Counted from the stretch's first letter, positions 47,253 to 61,591 are shown. The stretch: 64,000 bases of DNA from Reticulitermes speratus (GCA_021186555.1 JAJKFL010000015.1:62001-126000), one strand, 5' to 3'. Notes: a model not told the origin generated them from the sequence alone. A program made the numbers and translations.

Positions 47253-47968
47253 CTACATTACAGAACTCACCCCATTTTCAGACTTCATTTGTTTAAATGT
47301 TATCGCAACAGGATTCTGATCCACGTCCCCATGAGTGTCCTCTTCACCTTTAACAGCAACGCCTTCTTCTGCATCATCATCATCACCACCACCATCATCA
47401 TTGGATGTTATGCAACTGTCATTACATGAACCAGGTTCAGATTTCAAAACCACCAAACCATTATCAAACGTCACTTCATTAAATAGACTACACTTTCAAG
47501 AGCTCAGACTCTAACACCAGCACTGCTTAAGATACAAGTCTTCTGCAACACTGTGCTATCGTGACGAGTAAAAACTGCCAACTGCTTCCTCAATCCTGAC
47601 ATCAGTCAAAGAAGCCATATGTATCCTTGGTAGTCTTCTTCAACCACCCTGAAGAAAGTGGCAGGCATGACTTCTGTAACATTTGTACCTATACACCAAA
47701 TAACGTGGTGTCATCCCAGCAGACTGTAATGTTAAGACATACAGCATTTGTATATTGGGCGATATTTATGGTGTCCAGTCTCACATGTTCAAGAGAAAAA
47801 GTCAATTGAACTTCTTAAACTACTGGCATTGAACACAGATTTACACAAGCAAAAACAAAGTTCATTGAAAACACTGGTAACTATTCGTAAGTCAACATGG
47901 TGTGACTTCCCAGCAGACTTGAATCTTCAGAATACATTTTAATTATAAAAATGGTGCACTGTATCAAA
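47253..47968. other. Truncated spacer a of U6 with acidic exon fragment
   Basis: Acidic fragment 47253-47474 (minus). One private change (gatacaagtc for gattcaagtc). Confidence 0.55.
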
Positions 47969-48109
47969 CTGCTAACAACTGACAAAATGCAAAACTACCA
48001 CAACCTTATCACAAACTGCTAACAACTGACAAAATGCAAAACTACCACAACCTTATCACAAACTGCTAACAACTGACAAAATGCAAAACTACTACAACCT
48101 TATCACAAA
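47969..48109. repeat. 47-bp minisatellite, 3 copies (U6)
   Basis: Same three monomers as U4 and U5. Confidence 0.95.
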
Positions 48110-49319
48110 CTCAGTTTCTATGGCCATATAAATACACAAAGAACAGGATGACAAGATCATTTTCTGCACACAGAACACTCACCATGCTTTCCATTACACC
48201 AGGATACAATTCTTCTACTCTCTGGAGTACGATTTTTGGCACTCTAGTTTCATGAGAGTGCACAATTGTTCGTAAGCTAACACCTTGTTCAGAGGACATC
48301 ATGGAGTGCAGAATTGTTCGTAAGCTAACACCTTGTTCAGAGGACATCATGGTTTGTTGGTTGGATAGGCAAATGACTTACAAAAATCCTAAACATACAG
48401 CTTTATAGATGTGATAACTGAAACTTCCAGTATTTGTGCACAACCTCTCGTGGTGGTAGGGATGCTAAGAACTCCCAAGCGGCCACCATGCCTTTATGGT
48501 TGTCAGCCAAGAGTCTTAGAGGTAGGAGTTCTCTGTATCTGGAGTACAAGTACTCGTCAATAAGAATTGTGTGGGTCATACTTGTCCCCTTCAACAAGCT
48601 CAGTATGTCTTTGAATATGTTGCATAGTCGGTCTTGTCCGGAAGCAGTAGCCCAACACATGCGAAAAATTTCTCTCCTCTAGAAAAAGGATGCTGACAAA
48701 TAAGTTCCGAGAGAATTCATTGTGGAGATTGAAGGATATGTAGCATCTGTCCATATGATGTCTGTAGGTTCCTATCCAAGAGTTCCCATGAAATCCCTAA
48801 TTCTTTTTGTTATCCAACCTTGGTACCCCTGAACGTGGATATTCTTTCCTATCGTCAGCATGGTAGGTCCAAACATAAGTAACTGTTGTGATCTATCTTG
48901 GATGAAACGCAGTACTCCGTCTCTAAGCTTTCGAGGCAATTGTGGGTTCTGGGATGATTAGCAATTGTAAGAATATCTTGTGGCTCTGTGTTGATTCTGA
49001 AGATTGGCCTAAATCCAGCTTTGAGACAATGCCCTGTGAGCTCGTTGAAGGTTAGAATGCGCGTGTAATCTGCTGTATTGAACAGTAACCCCTCATCGAA
49101 GCAGCTAGATCCATCTTACTAGGGTTGATATCTCCAGGATTTAGTGCGAAGATTGAATAGTAGTAAGCCATTAACGTGGCACGGGTAGATAAGCCGTCAT
49201 TTACAGCACTTAAAATGGGAATGTTCACATGAGGATTGCTCCCCTGTATAACATCGTATCGCTCAGTCAGCCGATGGCTGATAATTCTTTTAGATGACTC
49301 TAGAAATAACGTTCCCCTT
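48110..49319 (-). pseudogene. Unidentified protein-like remnant, U6 copy a
   Basis: Frames 48111-48350 (duplicated start), 48403-48660 and 49052-49435, as in U5 a. Confidence 0.35.
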
Positions 49320-49908
49320 TTGGGCGCCACTTTTCTGACAAAATGTCTTTCAGTCGGCCTTGGTATTGTGTTATCGGACGCTTGTCGCCCCGGTACACTC
49401 CGTTCGCCCGCAGCACGTGCATATTGTGTTAGCAAACCTTCGACTAACTGTATTCTGTATGAGAGCTGCTCTATATTTCTTCCCGTGACTTGTCTATAAA
49501 CAGCAATCGAACTGAACTACAGAGTTCTGTAGCCTTTTGAAAAGTCTGAGCTACAATTTGGTCATCCTCTTTCTCTCAACCATGTACATATGGTCCTTAA
49601 AGTCTACTCCCCCCATCTTGTGATTATAATCAATCACAAACAAAGGCGTCTCTGTCTCGTTGCCTTTCTTAGAAACACTCTGCGTGTGTGCACTGTGTTA
49701 TGTGGACACCATAGTTACAGTTCTTTTATCGCAGCATTTTAGCACTGTGACAGAAGTCGAATGTCTGGCTGTGATTTTTCCCTTCTTCAGAATCTTTCTG
49801 TTCAATCGGCGGAATGTTCGATGTCTAGTTGCCTTGCTAATTCTGGACTGTTGTAAAAGTTATCCATCCAGTACTAATCATATCGGGAAATCCAGGTGTT
49901 GATATTAC
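49320..49908 (-). pseudogene. piggyBac relic, C-terminal part, U6 copy a
   Basis: Ends at gatattac at the second array; GGVD intact. Confidence 0.8.
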
Positions 49909-49918
49909 GTAATTTTAT

Positions 49919-50229
49919 GTATGTAAGAGAATCTACATTATTTATGCTTTGTTGGTTGTACGTAAGAGAATCTACATTATTTATGCTTTGTTGGTGGTAC
50001 GTAAGAGAATCTACATTATTTATGCTTTGTTGGGTGTACGTAAGAGAATCTACATTATTTATGCTTTGTTGGTTGTACGTAAGAGAATCTATATTATTTA
50101 TGCTTTGTTGGGTGTACGTAAGAGAATCTACATTATTTATGCCTTGTTGGTTGTACGTAAGAGAATCTACATTATTTATGCTTTGTTGGTTGTACGTAAG
50201 ATAATCTACATTATTTATGCTTTGTTGGT
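49919..50229. repeat. 39-bp minisatellite, 8 copies (U6 second array)
   Basis: Shares the gccttg variant with U5. Confidence 0.97.
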
Positions 50230-50926
50230 CATAAGTTGTCCTACAATCTGGTTCAACATATGTATAATCTGATATTTGTTTCTTTTGGATATCTCCTGCC
50301 TCTCTCACTACATGGACCAGGTTCCATTTTCACCAAACTCGTGCACCACCAAAACTTTATGAACCATGACATACGCAAACAACAACAAAACCAAAATAAT
50401 ACAATAATAAGGACGGACATGTACATAGATCTATGCAATCCTACATATCTGTGAATATTACTTTATAACGGACACACACAGAACTCGCCCCATTTTCAGA
50501 CTTCATTTGTTTAAATGTTATCGCAACAGGATTCTGATCCACGTCCCCATGAGTGTCCTCTACACCTTTAACAGCAACGCCTTATTCTGCATCATGATCA
50601 TCACCACCATCATCATTGGATGTTATGCAACTTCATTACATGAACCAGGTTCAGATTTCAAAACCACCAAACCATTATCAAACGTCACTTCATTAAATAG
50701 ACTACACTTTCAAGAGCTCAGACTCTAACACCAGCGTTGCTTAAGACTCAAGTCTTCTGCAACACTGTGCTATCGTGACGAGTAAAAACTGCCAACTGCT
50801 TCCTCAATCCTGACATCAGTCAAAGAAGCCATATGTATCCTTGGTAGTCTTCTTCAACCACCCTGAAGAAAGTGGCAGGCATGACTTCTGTAACATTTGT
50901 ACCTATACACTAAATAATGTGGTGTC
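50230..50926. other. Spacer b of U6
   Basis: Acidic exon copy broken by the two-base loss (about 50490-50710, minus); ends at the gtgtca/gccaagag junction. Confidence 0.55.
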
Positions 50927-51744
50927 AGCCAAGAGTCTTAGAGGTAGGAGTTCTCTGTATCTGGAGTACAAGTACTCGTCAATAAGAATTATGTGGGTCA
51001 TACTTGTCCCCTTCAACAAGCTCAGTATGTCTTTGAATATGTTGCATAGTCGGTCTTGTCCGGAAGCAGTAGCCCAACACATGCGAAAAATTTCTCGCCT
51101 CAAGAAAAAGGATGCTGACAAATAAGTTCCGAGAGAATTGATTGTGGAGATTGAAGGATATGTAGCATCTGTCCATATGATGTATGTAGGTTCCTATCCA
51201 AGAGTTCCCATGAAAGCCCAAATTCTTTTTGTTATCCAACCTTGGTACCCCTGAACCTGGATATTCTTTCCTATCGTCAGCATGGTAGGTCCAAACATAA
51301 GTAACTGTTGTGATCTATCTTGGATGAAACGCAGTACTCCGTCTCTAAGCTTTCGAGGCAATTGTGGGTTCTGGGATGATTAGCAATTGTAAGAATATCT
51401 TGTGGCTCTGTGTTGATTCTGAAGATTGGCCTAAATCCAGCTTTGAGACAATGCCCTGTGAGCTCATTGTTGAAGGTTAGAATGCGCGTGTAATCTGCTG
51501 TATTGAACAGTAACCCCTCATCGAAGCAGCTAGATCCATCTTACTAGGGTTGATGTCTCCAGGATTTAGTGCGAAGATTGAATAGTAGTAAGCCATGAAC
51601 GTGGCACGGGTAGATAAGTCGTCATTTACAACACTTAAAATGGGAATGTTCACATGAGGATTGCTCCCCTGTATAACATCGTATCGCTCAGTCAGCCGAT
51701 GGCTGATAATTCTTTTAGATGACTCTAGAAATAACGTTCCCCTT
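50923..51744 (-). pseudogene. Unidentified protein-like remnant, U6 copy b
   Basis: Left-truncated copy; frames 50903-51121, 50979-51239 and 51477-51860. Confidence 0.35.
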
Positions 51745-53599
51745 TTGGACGCCACTTTTCTGACAAAATGTCTTTCAGTCAGCCTTGGTATTGTGTTATC
51801 GGACGCTTGTCGCCCCGGTACACTCCGTTCGCCCGCAGCACGTGCATATTGTGTTAGCAAACCTTCGACTGACTGTATTCTGTATGAGAGCTGCTCTATA
51901 TTTCTTCCCGTGACTTGTCTATAAACAGCAATCGAACTGAACTACAGCGTTCTGTAGCCTTTTGAAAAGTCTGAGCTACCATTTGGTCATCCTCTTTCCC
52001 TCAACCGTGTACATATGGTCCTTAAAGTCTACTCCACCCATCTTGTGATTATAATCAATCACAAACAAAGGCGTCTCTGTCTCGTTGCCTTTCTTAGAAA
52101 CCCTCTGCGTGTGTGCACTGTGTTATGTGGACACCGTAGTTACAGTTCTTTTATCGCAGCATTTTAGCACTGTGACAGAAGTCGAATGTCTGGCTGTGAT
52201 TTTTCCCTTCTTCAGAATCTTTCTGTTCAATCGGCGGAATGTTCGATGTCTAGTTGCCTTGCTAATTCTGGACTGTTGTAAAAGTTATCCATCCAGTACC
52301 AATCACATCGGGAAATCCAGGTGTTGATATTACTGTTTTTTCTCTCTCTCTCTCGAAAAGTATGACCTTGCGGTTGGTTTTTGCACAATGCCCATCAGTA
52401 AAATCAGACCTAAAACTGTAAATTTCATTTTCCGTGACAGTTGTCCTCGATGTCACGAATGATCGAAATGGGAAAATATGGCCTCGCACGTTCTTGTATT
52501 GTTCTGCATGCCTATTAGTTTCTATAACAATTTGTTGTATGATTTCTTTGTGAAAAAAATAACTAAAATATTCAACATTATCAGTTACATTTTCAGCACC
52601 ATTTCTGGGTTCGAAATCACAGCTAAATACTTCTGTGTGTAATTATGCATCGTCTGCCACACGAAGTCGTGTTGCAGTGTCAACACTGTCGTCTTTTGTA
52701 ACTGCATGTCCTGTTGTATCCCTTGGCTACTCGGCGTGTTGCTCCGCGTATTGTGAATATTGCAGCACGATGAGTCGGGTTCGAACAGCGGTTAAGGATG
52801 GCGGTGGGAGCAGAAACACAATATTCTTGCTATATAATAACTTTATTGTCAGGGAGAGTTGTACAGATGTTGGCCCAAGAGAGCTGTTTACTGCTGATAC
52901 GTAGTGCCGATCGGGCAAGACTGCAAGACTCACGCTCCAAAACTGAGAGTCTAAAACTGAGGGTCCTCACTATGAGAAAGGGAGTCTATATGCGTAAATC
53001 GGGGCGACCTATGTCCTTTGAACCTGCTAGACTTGAACATAAGTACAGTCGTTCTCAATATCTGTCCCACATGTGATTCTTAGTAATGTTGCCTTAGTAC
53101 GAGCAACCTTGCCCTATGTCTACACTTTGACCTGGGGCAAAGTGTGGAACAGATACCGAGTTACATATCTGATCTTTTAGACATTATCAGTGTCATTTCA
53201 GTTTCCATGTATTATTCTACCAAAACACCAAATACACCCATTTGAAAATTAATGAGACAATTAGAATTAACACGTGGAAGAGGTATAACAGTTAAGTGAA
53301 TTCATAAATTTATAGAAACACTTCAATATTTACAAAGAACAATGACAAGTAAATGATCTCGGTACAGAGTAACAATATGCAATAGTCCACTTTCATTAAC
53401 GAAAAGAAAGTACAATAATTAAAGTATCACATTAAACATTTATGGGCTGTTGGTACCACACATGCAACAGTACTATAGCTACGTCATCAATTTCATTATC
53501 AGTACTGCTAACACTATCGTTACTACTGTCACTGAAACTTTCATCTGATTTGTACAGAATTGCTAGCACTTCACTCTCTGTCAAACCTTTCCCTGCCAT
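51745..53599 (-). pseudogene. piggyBac relic, full-span copy, U6 b
   Basis: Same lesions as U5 b; N-terminal acidic frame 53432-53620 with the ATG at 53599. Confidence 0.8.
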
Positions 53600-53693
53600 G
53601 GTTACGCCCCTAGAAGTCAACTGCTGAAGTTGCTTGCCAGCCTTCGACTTCTCACACAGCAGTTGATTATAACAAGCGAAATGATAATAATCC

Positions 53694-53810
53694 GATCCCA
53701 GTGGCCGTGCGGTGTAAGGCGTGGGTCTGCGGCCGCTCGCTCGCTAGGATTGCGGGTTCGAATCCCGCCTGGTTCACGGATGTTTCTCTCCTGTAAGAGT
53801 AGTGTTTGAA
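53694..53810 (+). mobile_element. tRNA-derived SINE head, U6
   Basis: A and B boxes intact, followed by cacggatgtttctctcctg. Confidence 0.75.
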
Positions 53811-53817
53811 TAGTTCT

Positions 53818-54647
53818 AATTTCTGCAGTTGTATTCGTTACATAATCCTCATCGTTTTTATCCAATTCTAAGATTGAGTATGGATTTGATAATGTTATTT
53901 GTACATTATCTGTAATTGATCCTTTTTTGTTTGTTACTTTAGTCACCCACTCATTTTTTAAACCTGATTAGTAGCTCCGTATGTGGTTTCATTTTTGTTT
54001 GTATCATTTAGATTTGCGGTTATACTAAGTGATAATTCCTGTTGTAGAAGATTAGTGATTGCTCTTGCTGACTTCAATTCATCTAATACCTCGTTAAGTT
54101 TGCTCTCCAGTTCAGTAAACTGTACACAGATATAATCGCTACATATTGGTTCTTTATTTAGAATTTTACTCCTCGTAGCCACAGCGTGAGTCGACTTGTC
54201 CGCCATGTATCGCTGTTCGTTCTAATTCTCTTCGTACATATCGTAAACTTAATGAGTTCAGCTTTTAATTTATAGCACACTTAAAAGCACTTCCACATTA
54301 CCTCCTCGTGATCATACACCAACACGATCCCAACTTAAAAAATAAAATGTATCGAATGCTAATTAAAAGCTGATATAGTTATGGTTATATCGGGCAGGTT
54401 TTGACAAAATGATGTACTTATGTTGTATTGTATTGCTTTACTCTATTGTGTCTTATTGACGGGTATTATATTGAGAGCTGTGATGTGAATTTGATGATTA
54501 TATGAAACAAGATATATAAATAAATAAATAAATAAAGTTATATAACTGCTCTAATAATTAGAGCAGATTGACCGTCTGTGGTCCGATCTCGTAATGTACG
54601 GCATTACAAACTCGGTAAGTGTTCAAAATTGCTCGGCGTTCTACTTC
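53818..54647 (-). mobile_element. LINE ORF1 5' part plus flank, U6
   Basis: ATG at 54206. The distal flank changes subfamily: tgtattgtattg, tcttattgac, one more TAAA repeat, then an intact hairpin. Confidence 0.65.
54546..54566. repeat. 21-base hairpin, U6/U7 boundary copy
   Basis: Both 9-base arms intact, unlike the copies at the ends of U3, U4 and U5. Confidence 0.8.
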
Positions 54648-57600
54648 GCTTTGTCACAGAAATGTTTTGTAAGATTTTCTTCTCACTTATAATGTCTCCA
54701 CGGGCAACATGTCGCGGCAGAGCACGGCTGCTTTGAAGTACAGATGTAACTACGTGTAGGCTTACAAATAGGTTAGCAATCGATCTCTACATTTCAAACT
54801 GACGGTGTAGTTTTGTGTTTCGCATGAATCGCGGAATAAACAGCAATTATTTCCTTCCGGCACAAGATGGCTCTTCTTGAGACTGATAATTCCTCCTCAT
54901 CATCAACTTTCTTCATAAGAAGCACGGTGTCTTAGTATATCTTCATCCTTTATCGCACACAGTTGCCTTAACTGTTTAATTTATTCTTGAAATTATATTA
55001 GACACATCGATCTCTACATTTTAAACCGACGGTGTACTTTTGTGTTTCGTATGAATCGCAGAATGATCAGCAATTATGTCCCGAAATGGTGTGAACCGAC
55101 TGGTCTGTAGAATTGAAATAACTTGTTTCGTGCTAGGTACGAGCTGGCTGTTTAGGTGTTAGACGGAAGAATTTTGGACCTCAAAGGGATAGAAGCAATT
55201 AGCTATGATGTTATGATTCATTTATTAATTATTTGTTGCCATTGCTGAAATAACTCTTCAAACACAAAGTTGCTGACAAAGCTGATGATTAGTTGCAACG
55301 AGTTATGTTTCTACTCTATACTGTGTAATACACATGTAAAGTTGTGACCGAACGGTATTGCGAAAGGAATTGCACACAGATCGTGCTACCGCAGCCTGTG
55401 TGCAGATGTGCATGTAATTGTTGTTACAGCTTGTGATCCTACAGTAAAATGTAGGCAGTCATGAGATGAGGCACTGTGCCATAGAACGTATGTCGTTACT
55501 GTGCACAGGTAGAGACTTAGAGAAGTAGAGACTTATTATGCACACCGTGTACATACCTTGCCTAAATAATAATGCACAATTTTTAAAAGTTTATCATCAA
55601 AATTTCAAAATTCTACTTGGATAGTACTTGTCATTCCCACTCAAAAGATCCCATGGTTACACCACAGTGGTGACTCTGAAGACCAGGAATGATGCCCACA
55701 GTGAACTTTATACGAGCAAGTCAATCAGTGGCTATAATATTCATGCCAGTTACTAAAAAAACAGGGGAAAAACTACTGGACAGAAATGCACGCACCCAAT
55801 TAAATGGACATGTTCTCCATAAGGATAGTAACACATTCAATTCCAAAACTCACATAAAGCAAATTACTGTAGACAGTTTAATACTGCCTGTATCAACTTA
55901 AATGTATTTAGTGCAGCTCTCCTTTAGCTTGCATATGACTATGAATGACAGCGTCACTAATTAATATGAATATGGTAGTGATATGATTCTAGAAGCACTA
56001 ACAGAATAAAAAAAAATGCAGAAATTTTGGATGACAGTGATCCTGATATAAATTTTATACATGAATGAAGTCTAACACATCATCACCAGAAGACACACAA
56101 GAAGACATTTCAAAAACATCACATTAAAACGTATAAATGTCAAGAACATGACAGATACAAAAGTAACCAATATTGCTGTTACGCCTCATACAGTTACCGG
56201 TTTTGTATGTATCAGACACTAAAACAATAGCCATTGTCTTTAGACATCAATCTCGCAAGTTATTTTCATATACATATTTTGACTGTTTACATAATTATTA
56301 ACTTCCACCACAGAAAGTTGTCCATCAGGCACGATATTAACTTTAACTTACGAACGCAAGTCCTTAAAGCTATTATTCGCATCCCTTCGTACGAAAATAT
56401 ATCGAAAAAAGAAAGCATAAAAAGTTATTCAATTCTTCTCATGTGCAATGTACAACCACCAGTACATTATCCCCAATATAAGTAGAAATTAAAATTCCTG
56501 ACGTGAATTAACCACATTATAAAGAATTTAATGTTTTATGACAATAAAAATTGTGCCTCGAATTCCGAAACCATAACATTTAGATAAATATTAGGATCCT
56601 ACTCAGAAAAGCAACTTTAGCAATGAAGTGGTAATGATTACAGTTTTACATGGGAACAGATCTCCACAAGTTAGACAAATTATTTCATAAAAGTGTTACG
56701 TCATATACACCGAAATTGCTGCTTGATATAGGAGTACACAGATACAATGAAATTTTCAACTTAAATAACATATTACATTAAATATAACCCCAAGATTTAG
56801 AGCATTATATTTCATTCCGTAGATGTAGTCAACACGATTTCTCCTATTTTGTAGCAAACGTCACATCTCTAGTACAGTTGACAGATATGCAATACATATT
56901 GCCAACTTACTGTTTTATGATTGTGAGGTCGAGGATTTCTAATTGTACTTGAGATTTATGACTTAGGTCAACCAGAATTTTTAAAAGGAGCTGTCACTCA
57001 CCTCAGCACTCTTCATCATAAATCCTGCCAAAGACAGCCACAATCTCAATACTACTGATAACTAGCAATGAAAAAAGTTCTATGCACAACAGTAATTCGC
57101 AGCAGTTCTCAACACTGGACACAAATATCAACAGTGGCCAACAGTGGTTGCCTGTAACACTTATGAAATCACCCATATCATGAGCAGTATTAAAACAGTG
57201 TCCAACTTACAGAAACCCTCTTGTACAGGAACATCAGCATGTGTAAAACTATCAGTCTGAGTTGAGGTCTTCAGGACTTGGTTGATGACAATGCACATAA
57301 TAAATAACATGTAATAAGATTTTGTCTTATTATCACAATTCTGTTACCAGCTATTCATTACTGGTTAGAATAAAATTGAATAGCCATGTTTCATACAGTT
57401 GTGGACACGGAGAAGATGGCAGTCGCTGGTATCTAGTTACAAGGTAGGACAGCACTGGAGAACAGCTGCCATTTTCACTGCTGTTCAAACACATGCCACC
57501 TGCTGTGACTGCATTCCTTCCTGTGCCCAACCCCTGTCCTGATGCTAAAACCTTTGAGGGTCACTTCTGACAAAAGGACTTGTTTTGTTTATTACCTACA

Positions 57601-57879
57601 TTGAGCTCACTGCAACTTCTGCCACTTACATCAAACATAAAAGGTGACAAAGAAACATTTCTCTACCACAGAAGACAGAGAAAGACAGCTGACCTCCGTT
57701 AATCATATCCATGGATTTTGAATAATTATCTTCCTCCAGAAGGCTAATCTTAAGCACTCTAAACAAGCCCCTAAACAATGACGAAATGGGATACCAAAAC
57801 CATTTTTCGTCCTGGTTATTGGGCTGTTCTACTTGATTAGACTGAGCATTCTGTCCTGAGCTTGGGTCAAGACTTACTT
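54648..57879. other. Core segment of U7 (3232 bp)
   Basis: 70-aa frame at 55689-55901 and 83-aa frame at 56234-56485 (loss of one codon, ENISKKES). The hairpin taataaga/tcttatta is kept. No recognised gene. Confidence 0.5.
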
Positions 57880-58189
57880 GTGCGTAAGAGAATCTACATT
57901 ATTTATGCTTTGTTGGTTGTACGTAAGAGAATCTACATTATTTATGCTTTGTTGGTTGTACGTAAGAGAATCTACATTATTTATGCTTTGTTGGTTGTAC
58001 GTAAGAGAATCTACATTATTTATGCTTTGTTGGTTGTACGTAAGAGAATCTACATTATTTATGCTTGTTGGTTGTACGTAAGAGAATCTACATTATTTAT
58101 GCTTTGTTGGTTGTACGTAAGAGAATCTACATTATTTATGCTTTGTTGGTTGTACGTAAGAGAATCTACATTATTTATGCTTTGTTGGT
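57880..58189. repeat. 39-bp minisatellite, 8 copies (U7)
   Basis: The fifth copy has lost a T (tgcttgttgg), which shifts the reading frame from one open phase to another, so the 110-aa frame changes from RIYIIYA to YVREST repeats. Right flank normal. Confidence 0.97.
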
Positions 58190-58358
58190 CATAAGTTGTC
58201 CTACAATCTGGTTCAACATATGTATAATCTGATATATGTTATTATATTTGTTTCCTTTGGATATCTCCTGCCTCTCTCACTACTTGAACCAGGTTCCATT
58301 TTCACCAAACTCGTGCACCACCAAAACTTTATGAACCATGACATACGCATACAACAAC
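58190..58358. other. Shortened spacer of U7
   Basis: 169 bp of the usual spacer up to gacatacgcatacaacaac, then the next core. The 83-aa plus frame 58196-58447 spans the junction and is incidental. Confidence 0.7.
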
Positions 58359-61300
58359 GCTTTGTCACAGAAATGTTTTGTAAGATTTTCTTCTCACTTA
58401 TAATGTCTCCACTGGCAACATGTCGCGGCAGAGCACGGCTGCTTTGAAGTACAGTTGTAACTACGTGTAGGCTTACAAATAGCTTAGTAATCGATCTCTA
58501 CATTGTAAACTGACTGTGTACTTTTGTGTTTCGCATGAATCGCGGAATAAACAGCAATTATTTCCTTCCGGCACAAGATGGCTGTTCTTGAGACTGATAA
58601 TTCCTTTTCATCATCAACTTCCTTCATAAGAAGCACGGTGTCTTCGTATATCTTCATCCTTTATCGCACACAATTGCCTTAACTGTTCAATTTATTCTTG
58701 AAATTAGATTAGACACATCGATCTCTACATTTTAAACCGACGGCGTACTTTTGTGTTTCGTATGAATCGCAGAATGATCAGCAATTATATCCCGAAATGG
58801 TGTGAACCGACTGGTCTGTAGAATTGAAATAACTTGTTTCGTGCTAGGTACGAGCTGGCTGTTTAGGTGTTAGACGGAAGAATTTTGGACCTCAAAGGGA
58901 TAGAAGCAATTAGCTATGATGTTATCATTGATTTATTAATTATTTGTTGCCATTGCTGAAATAACTCTTCAAACACAAACTTGCTGACAAAGCTGATGAT
59001 TAGTTGCAACGAGTTATGTTTCTACTCTATACTGTGTAATACATATGTAAAGTTGTGACCGAACGGTATTGCGAAAGGAATTGCACACAGATCGTGCTAC
59101 TGCAGTCTGCGTGCAGATGTGCATGTAATTGTTGTTACAGCTTGTGTGCCTACAGTAAAATGTAGGCAGTCATGAGATGAGGCACTGTGCCATAGAACGT
59201 ATGTCGTTACTGTGCACAGGTAGAGACGTAGAGAAGTAGAGACTTATTGTGCACACCGTGTACATACCTTGCCTAAATAATAATGCACAATTTTTAAAAG
59301 TTTATCATCAAAATTTCAAAATCCTACTTGGATAGTACTTGTTATTCCCACCTCAAACGATCCCATGGTTACACCACAATGGTTACTCTGAAGACCAGGA
59401 ATGATGCGCACAGTGAATTTTATACGAGCAAGTCAATCAGTGGCTATAATATTCATGCCAGTTACTAAAAAAACAGGGGAAAAACTATTGGACAGTCATG
59501 CACGCACCCAATTAAATGGACATGTTCTCCATAAGGATAGTAACACATTCAATTCCAAAACTCACATAAAGCAAATTACTGTAGACAGTTTAATACTGCC
59601 TGTATCAACTTAAATGTATTTAGTGCAGCTCTCCTTTAGCTTGCATATGACTATGAATGACAGCGTCACTAATTAATATGAATATGGTAGTGATATGATT
59701 CTAGAAGCACTAACAGAATAAAAAAAAATGCAGAAATTTTGGATGACAGTGATCCTGATATAAATTTTATACATGAATGAAGTCTAACACATCATCACCA
59801 GAAGACACACAAGAAGACATTTCAAAAACATCACATTAAAACGTATAAATGTCAAGAACATGACAGATACAAAAGTAACCAATATTGCTGTTACGCCTCA
59901 TACAGTTACCGGTTTTGTATGTATCAGACACTAAAACAATAGCCATTGTCTTTAGACATCAATCTCGCAAGTTATTTTCATATACATATTTTGACTGTTT
60001 ACATAATTATTAACTTCCACCACAGAAAGTTGTCCATCAGGCACGATATTAACTTTAACTTACGAACGCAAGTCCTTAAAGCTATTATTCGCATCCCTTC
60101 GTACGAAAATATATCGAAAAAAGAAAGCATAAAAAGTTATTCAATTCTTCTCATGTGCAATGTACAACCACCAGTACATTATCCCCAATATAAGTAGAAA
60201 TTAAAATTCCTGACGTGAATTAACCACATTATAAAGAATTTAATGTTTTATGACAATAAAAATTGTGCCTCGAATTCCGAAACCATAACATTTAGATAAA
60301 TATTAGGATCCTACTCAGAAAAGCAACTTTAGCAATGAAGTGGTAATGATTACAGTTTTACATGGGAACAGATCTCCACAAGTTAGACAAATTATTTCAT
60401 AAAAGTGTTACGTCATATACACCGAAATTGCTGCTTGATATAGGAGTACACAGATACAATGAAATTTTCAACTTAAATAACATATTACATTAAATATAAC
60501 CCCAAGATTTAGAGCATTATATTTCATTCCGTAGATGTAGTCAACACGATTTCTCCTATTTTGTAGCAAACGTCACATCTCTAGTACAGTTGACAGATAT
60601 GCAATACATATTGCCAACTTACTGTTTTATGATTGTGAGGTCGAGGATTTCTAATTGTACTTGAGATTTATGACTTAGGTCAACCAGAATTTTTAAAAGG
60701 AGCTGTCACTCACCTCAGCACTCTTCATCATAAATCCTGCCAAAGACAGCCACAATCTCAATACTACTGATAACTAGCAATGAAAAAAGTTCTATGCACA
60801 ACAGTAATTCGCAGCAGTTCTCAACACTGGACACAAATATCAACAGTGGCCAACAGTGGTTGCCTGTAACACTTATGAAATCACCCATATCATGAGCAGT
60901 ATTAAAACAGTGTCCAACTTACAGAAACCCTCTTGTACAGGAACATCAGCATGTGTAAAACTATCAGTCTGAGTTGAGGTCTTCAGGACTTGGTTGATGA
61001 CAATGCACATAATAAATAACATGTAATAAGATTTTGTCTTATTATCACAATTCTGTTACCAGCTATTCATTACTGGTTAGAATAAAATTGAATAGCCATG
61101 TTTCATACAGTTGTGGACACGGAGAAGATGGCAGTCGCTGGTATCTAGTTACAAGGTAGGACAGCACTGGAGAACAGCTGCCATTTTCACTGCTGTTCAA
61201 ACACATGCCACCTGCTGTGACTGCATTCCTTCCTGTGCCCAACCCCTGTCCTGATGCTAAAACCTTTGAGGGTCACTTCTGACAAAAGGACTTGTTTTGT

Positions 61301-61591
61301 TTATTACCTACATTGAGCTCACTGCAACTTCTGCCACTTACATCAAACATAAAAGGTGACAAAGAAACATTTCTCTACCACAGAAGACAGAGAAAGACAG
61401 CTGACCTCCGTTAATCATATCCATGGATTTTGAATAATTATCTTCCTCCAGAAGGCTAATCTTAAGCACTCTAAACAAGCCCCTAAACAATGACGAAATG
61501 GGATACCAAAACCATTTTTCGGCCTGGTTATTGGGCTGTTCTACTTGATTAGACTGAGCATTCTGTCCTGAGCTTGGGTCAAGACTTACTT
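58359..61591. other. Core segment of U8 (3233 bp)
   Basis: 70-aa frame 59401-59613 (MMRTVNF start like U1) and 83-aa frame 59946-60197. No recognised gene. Confidence 0.5.

Larger units (their letters stand above)
43589..54647. repeat. Macrosatellite unit U6, 11059 bp composite unit
   Basis: Third composite unit. Its right end switches to U1/U2-like sequence: the hairpin arm ctgctctaa is intact at 54546, and the following landmark reads gctttgtc rather than gcttagtc. This suggests a recombination exchange between subfamilies near 54420-54546. The (TAAA)n tract has one extra repeat here. Confidence 0.95.
54648..58358. repeat. Macrosatellite unit U7, 3711 bp minimal unit
   Basis: Consists only of core, 8-copy 39-bp array and 169 bp of spacer. 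The spacer breaks at gacatacgcatacaacaac and is joined directly to gctttgtcacag of the next unit, which removes the acidic exon, 47-bp repeat, remnant, piggyBac, SINE and LINE blocks. Confidence 0.96.
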
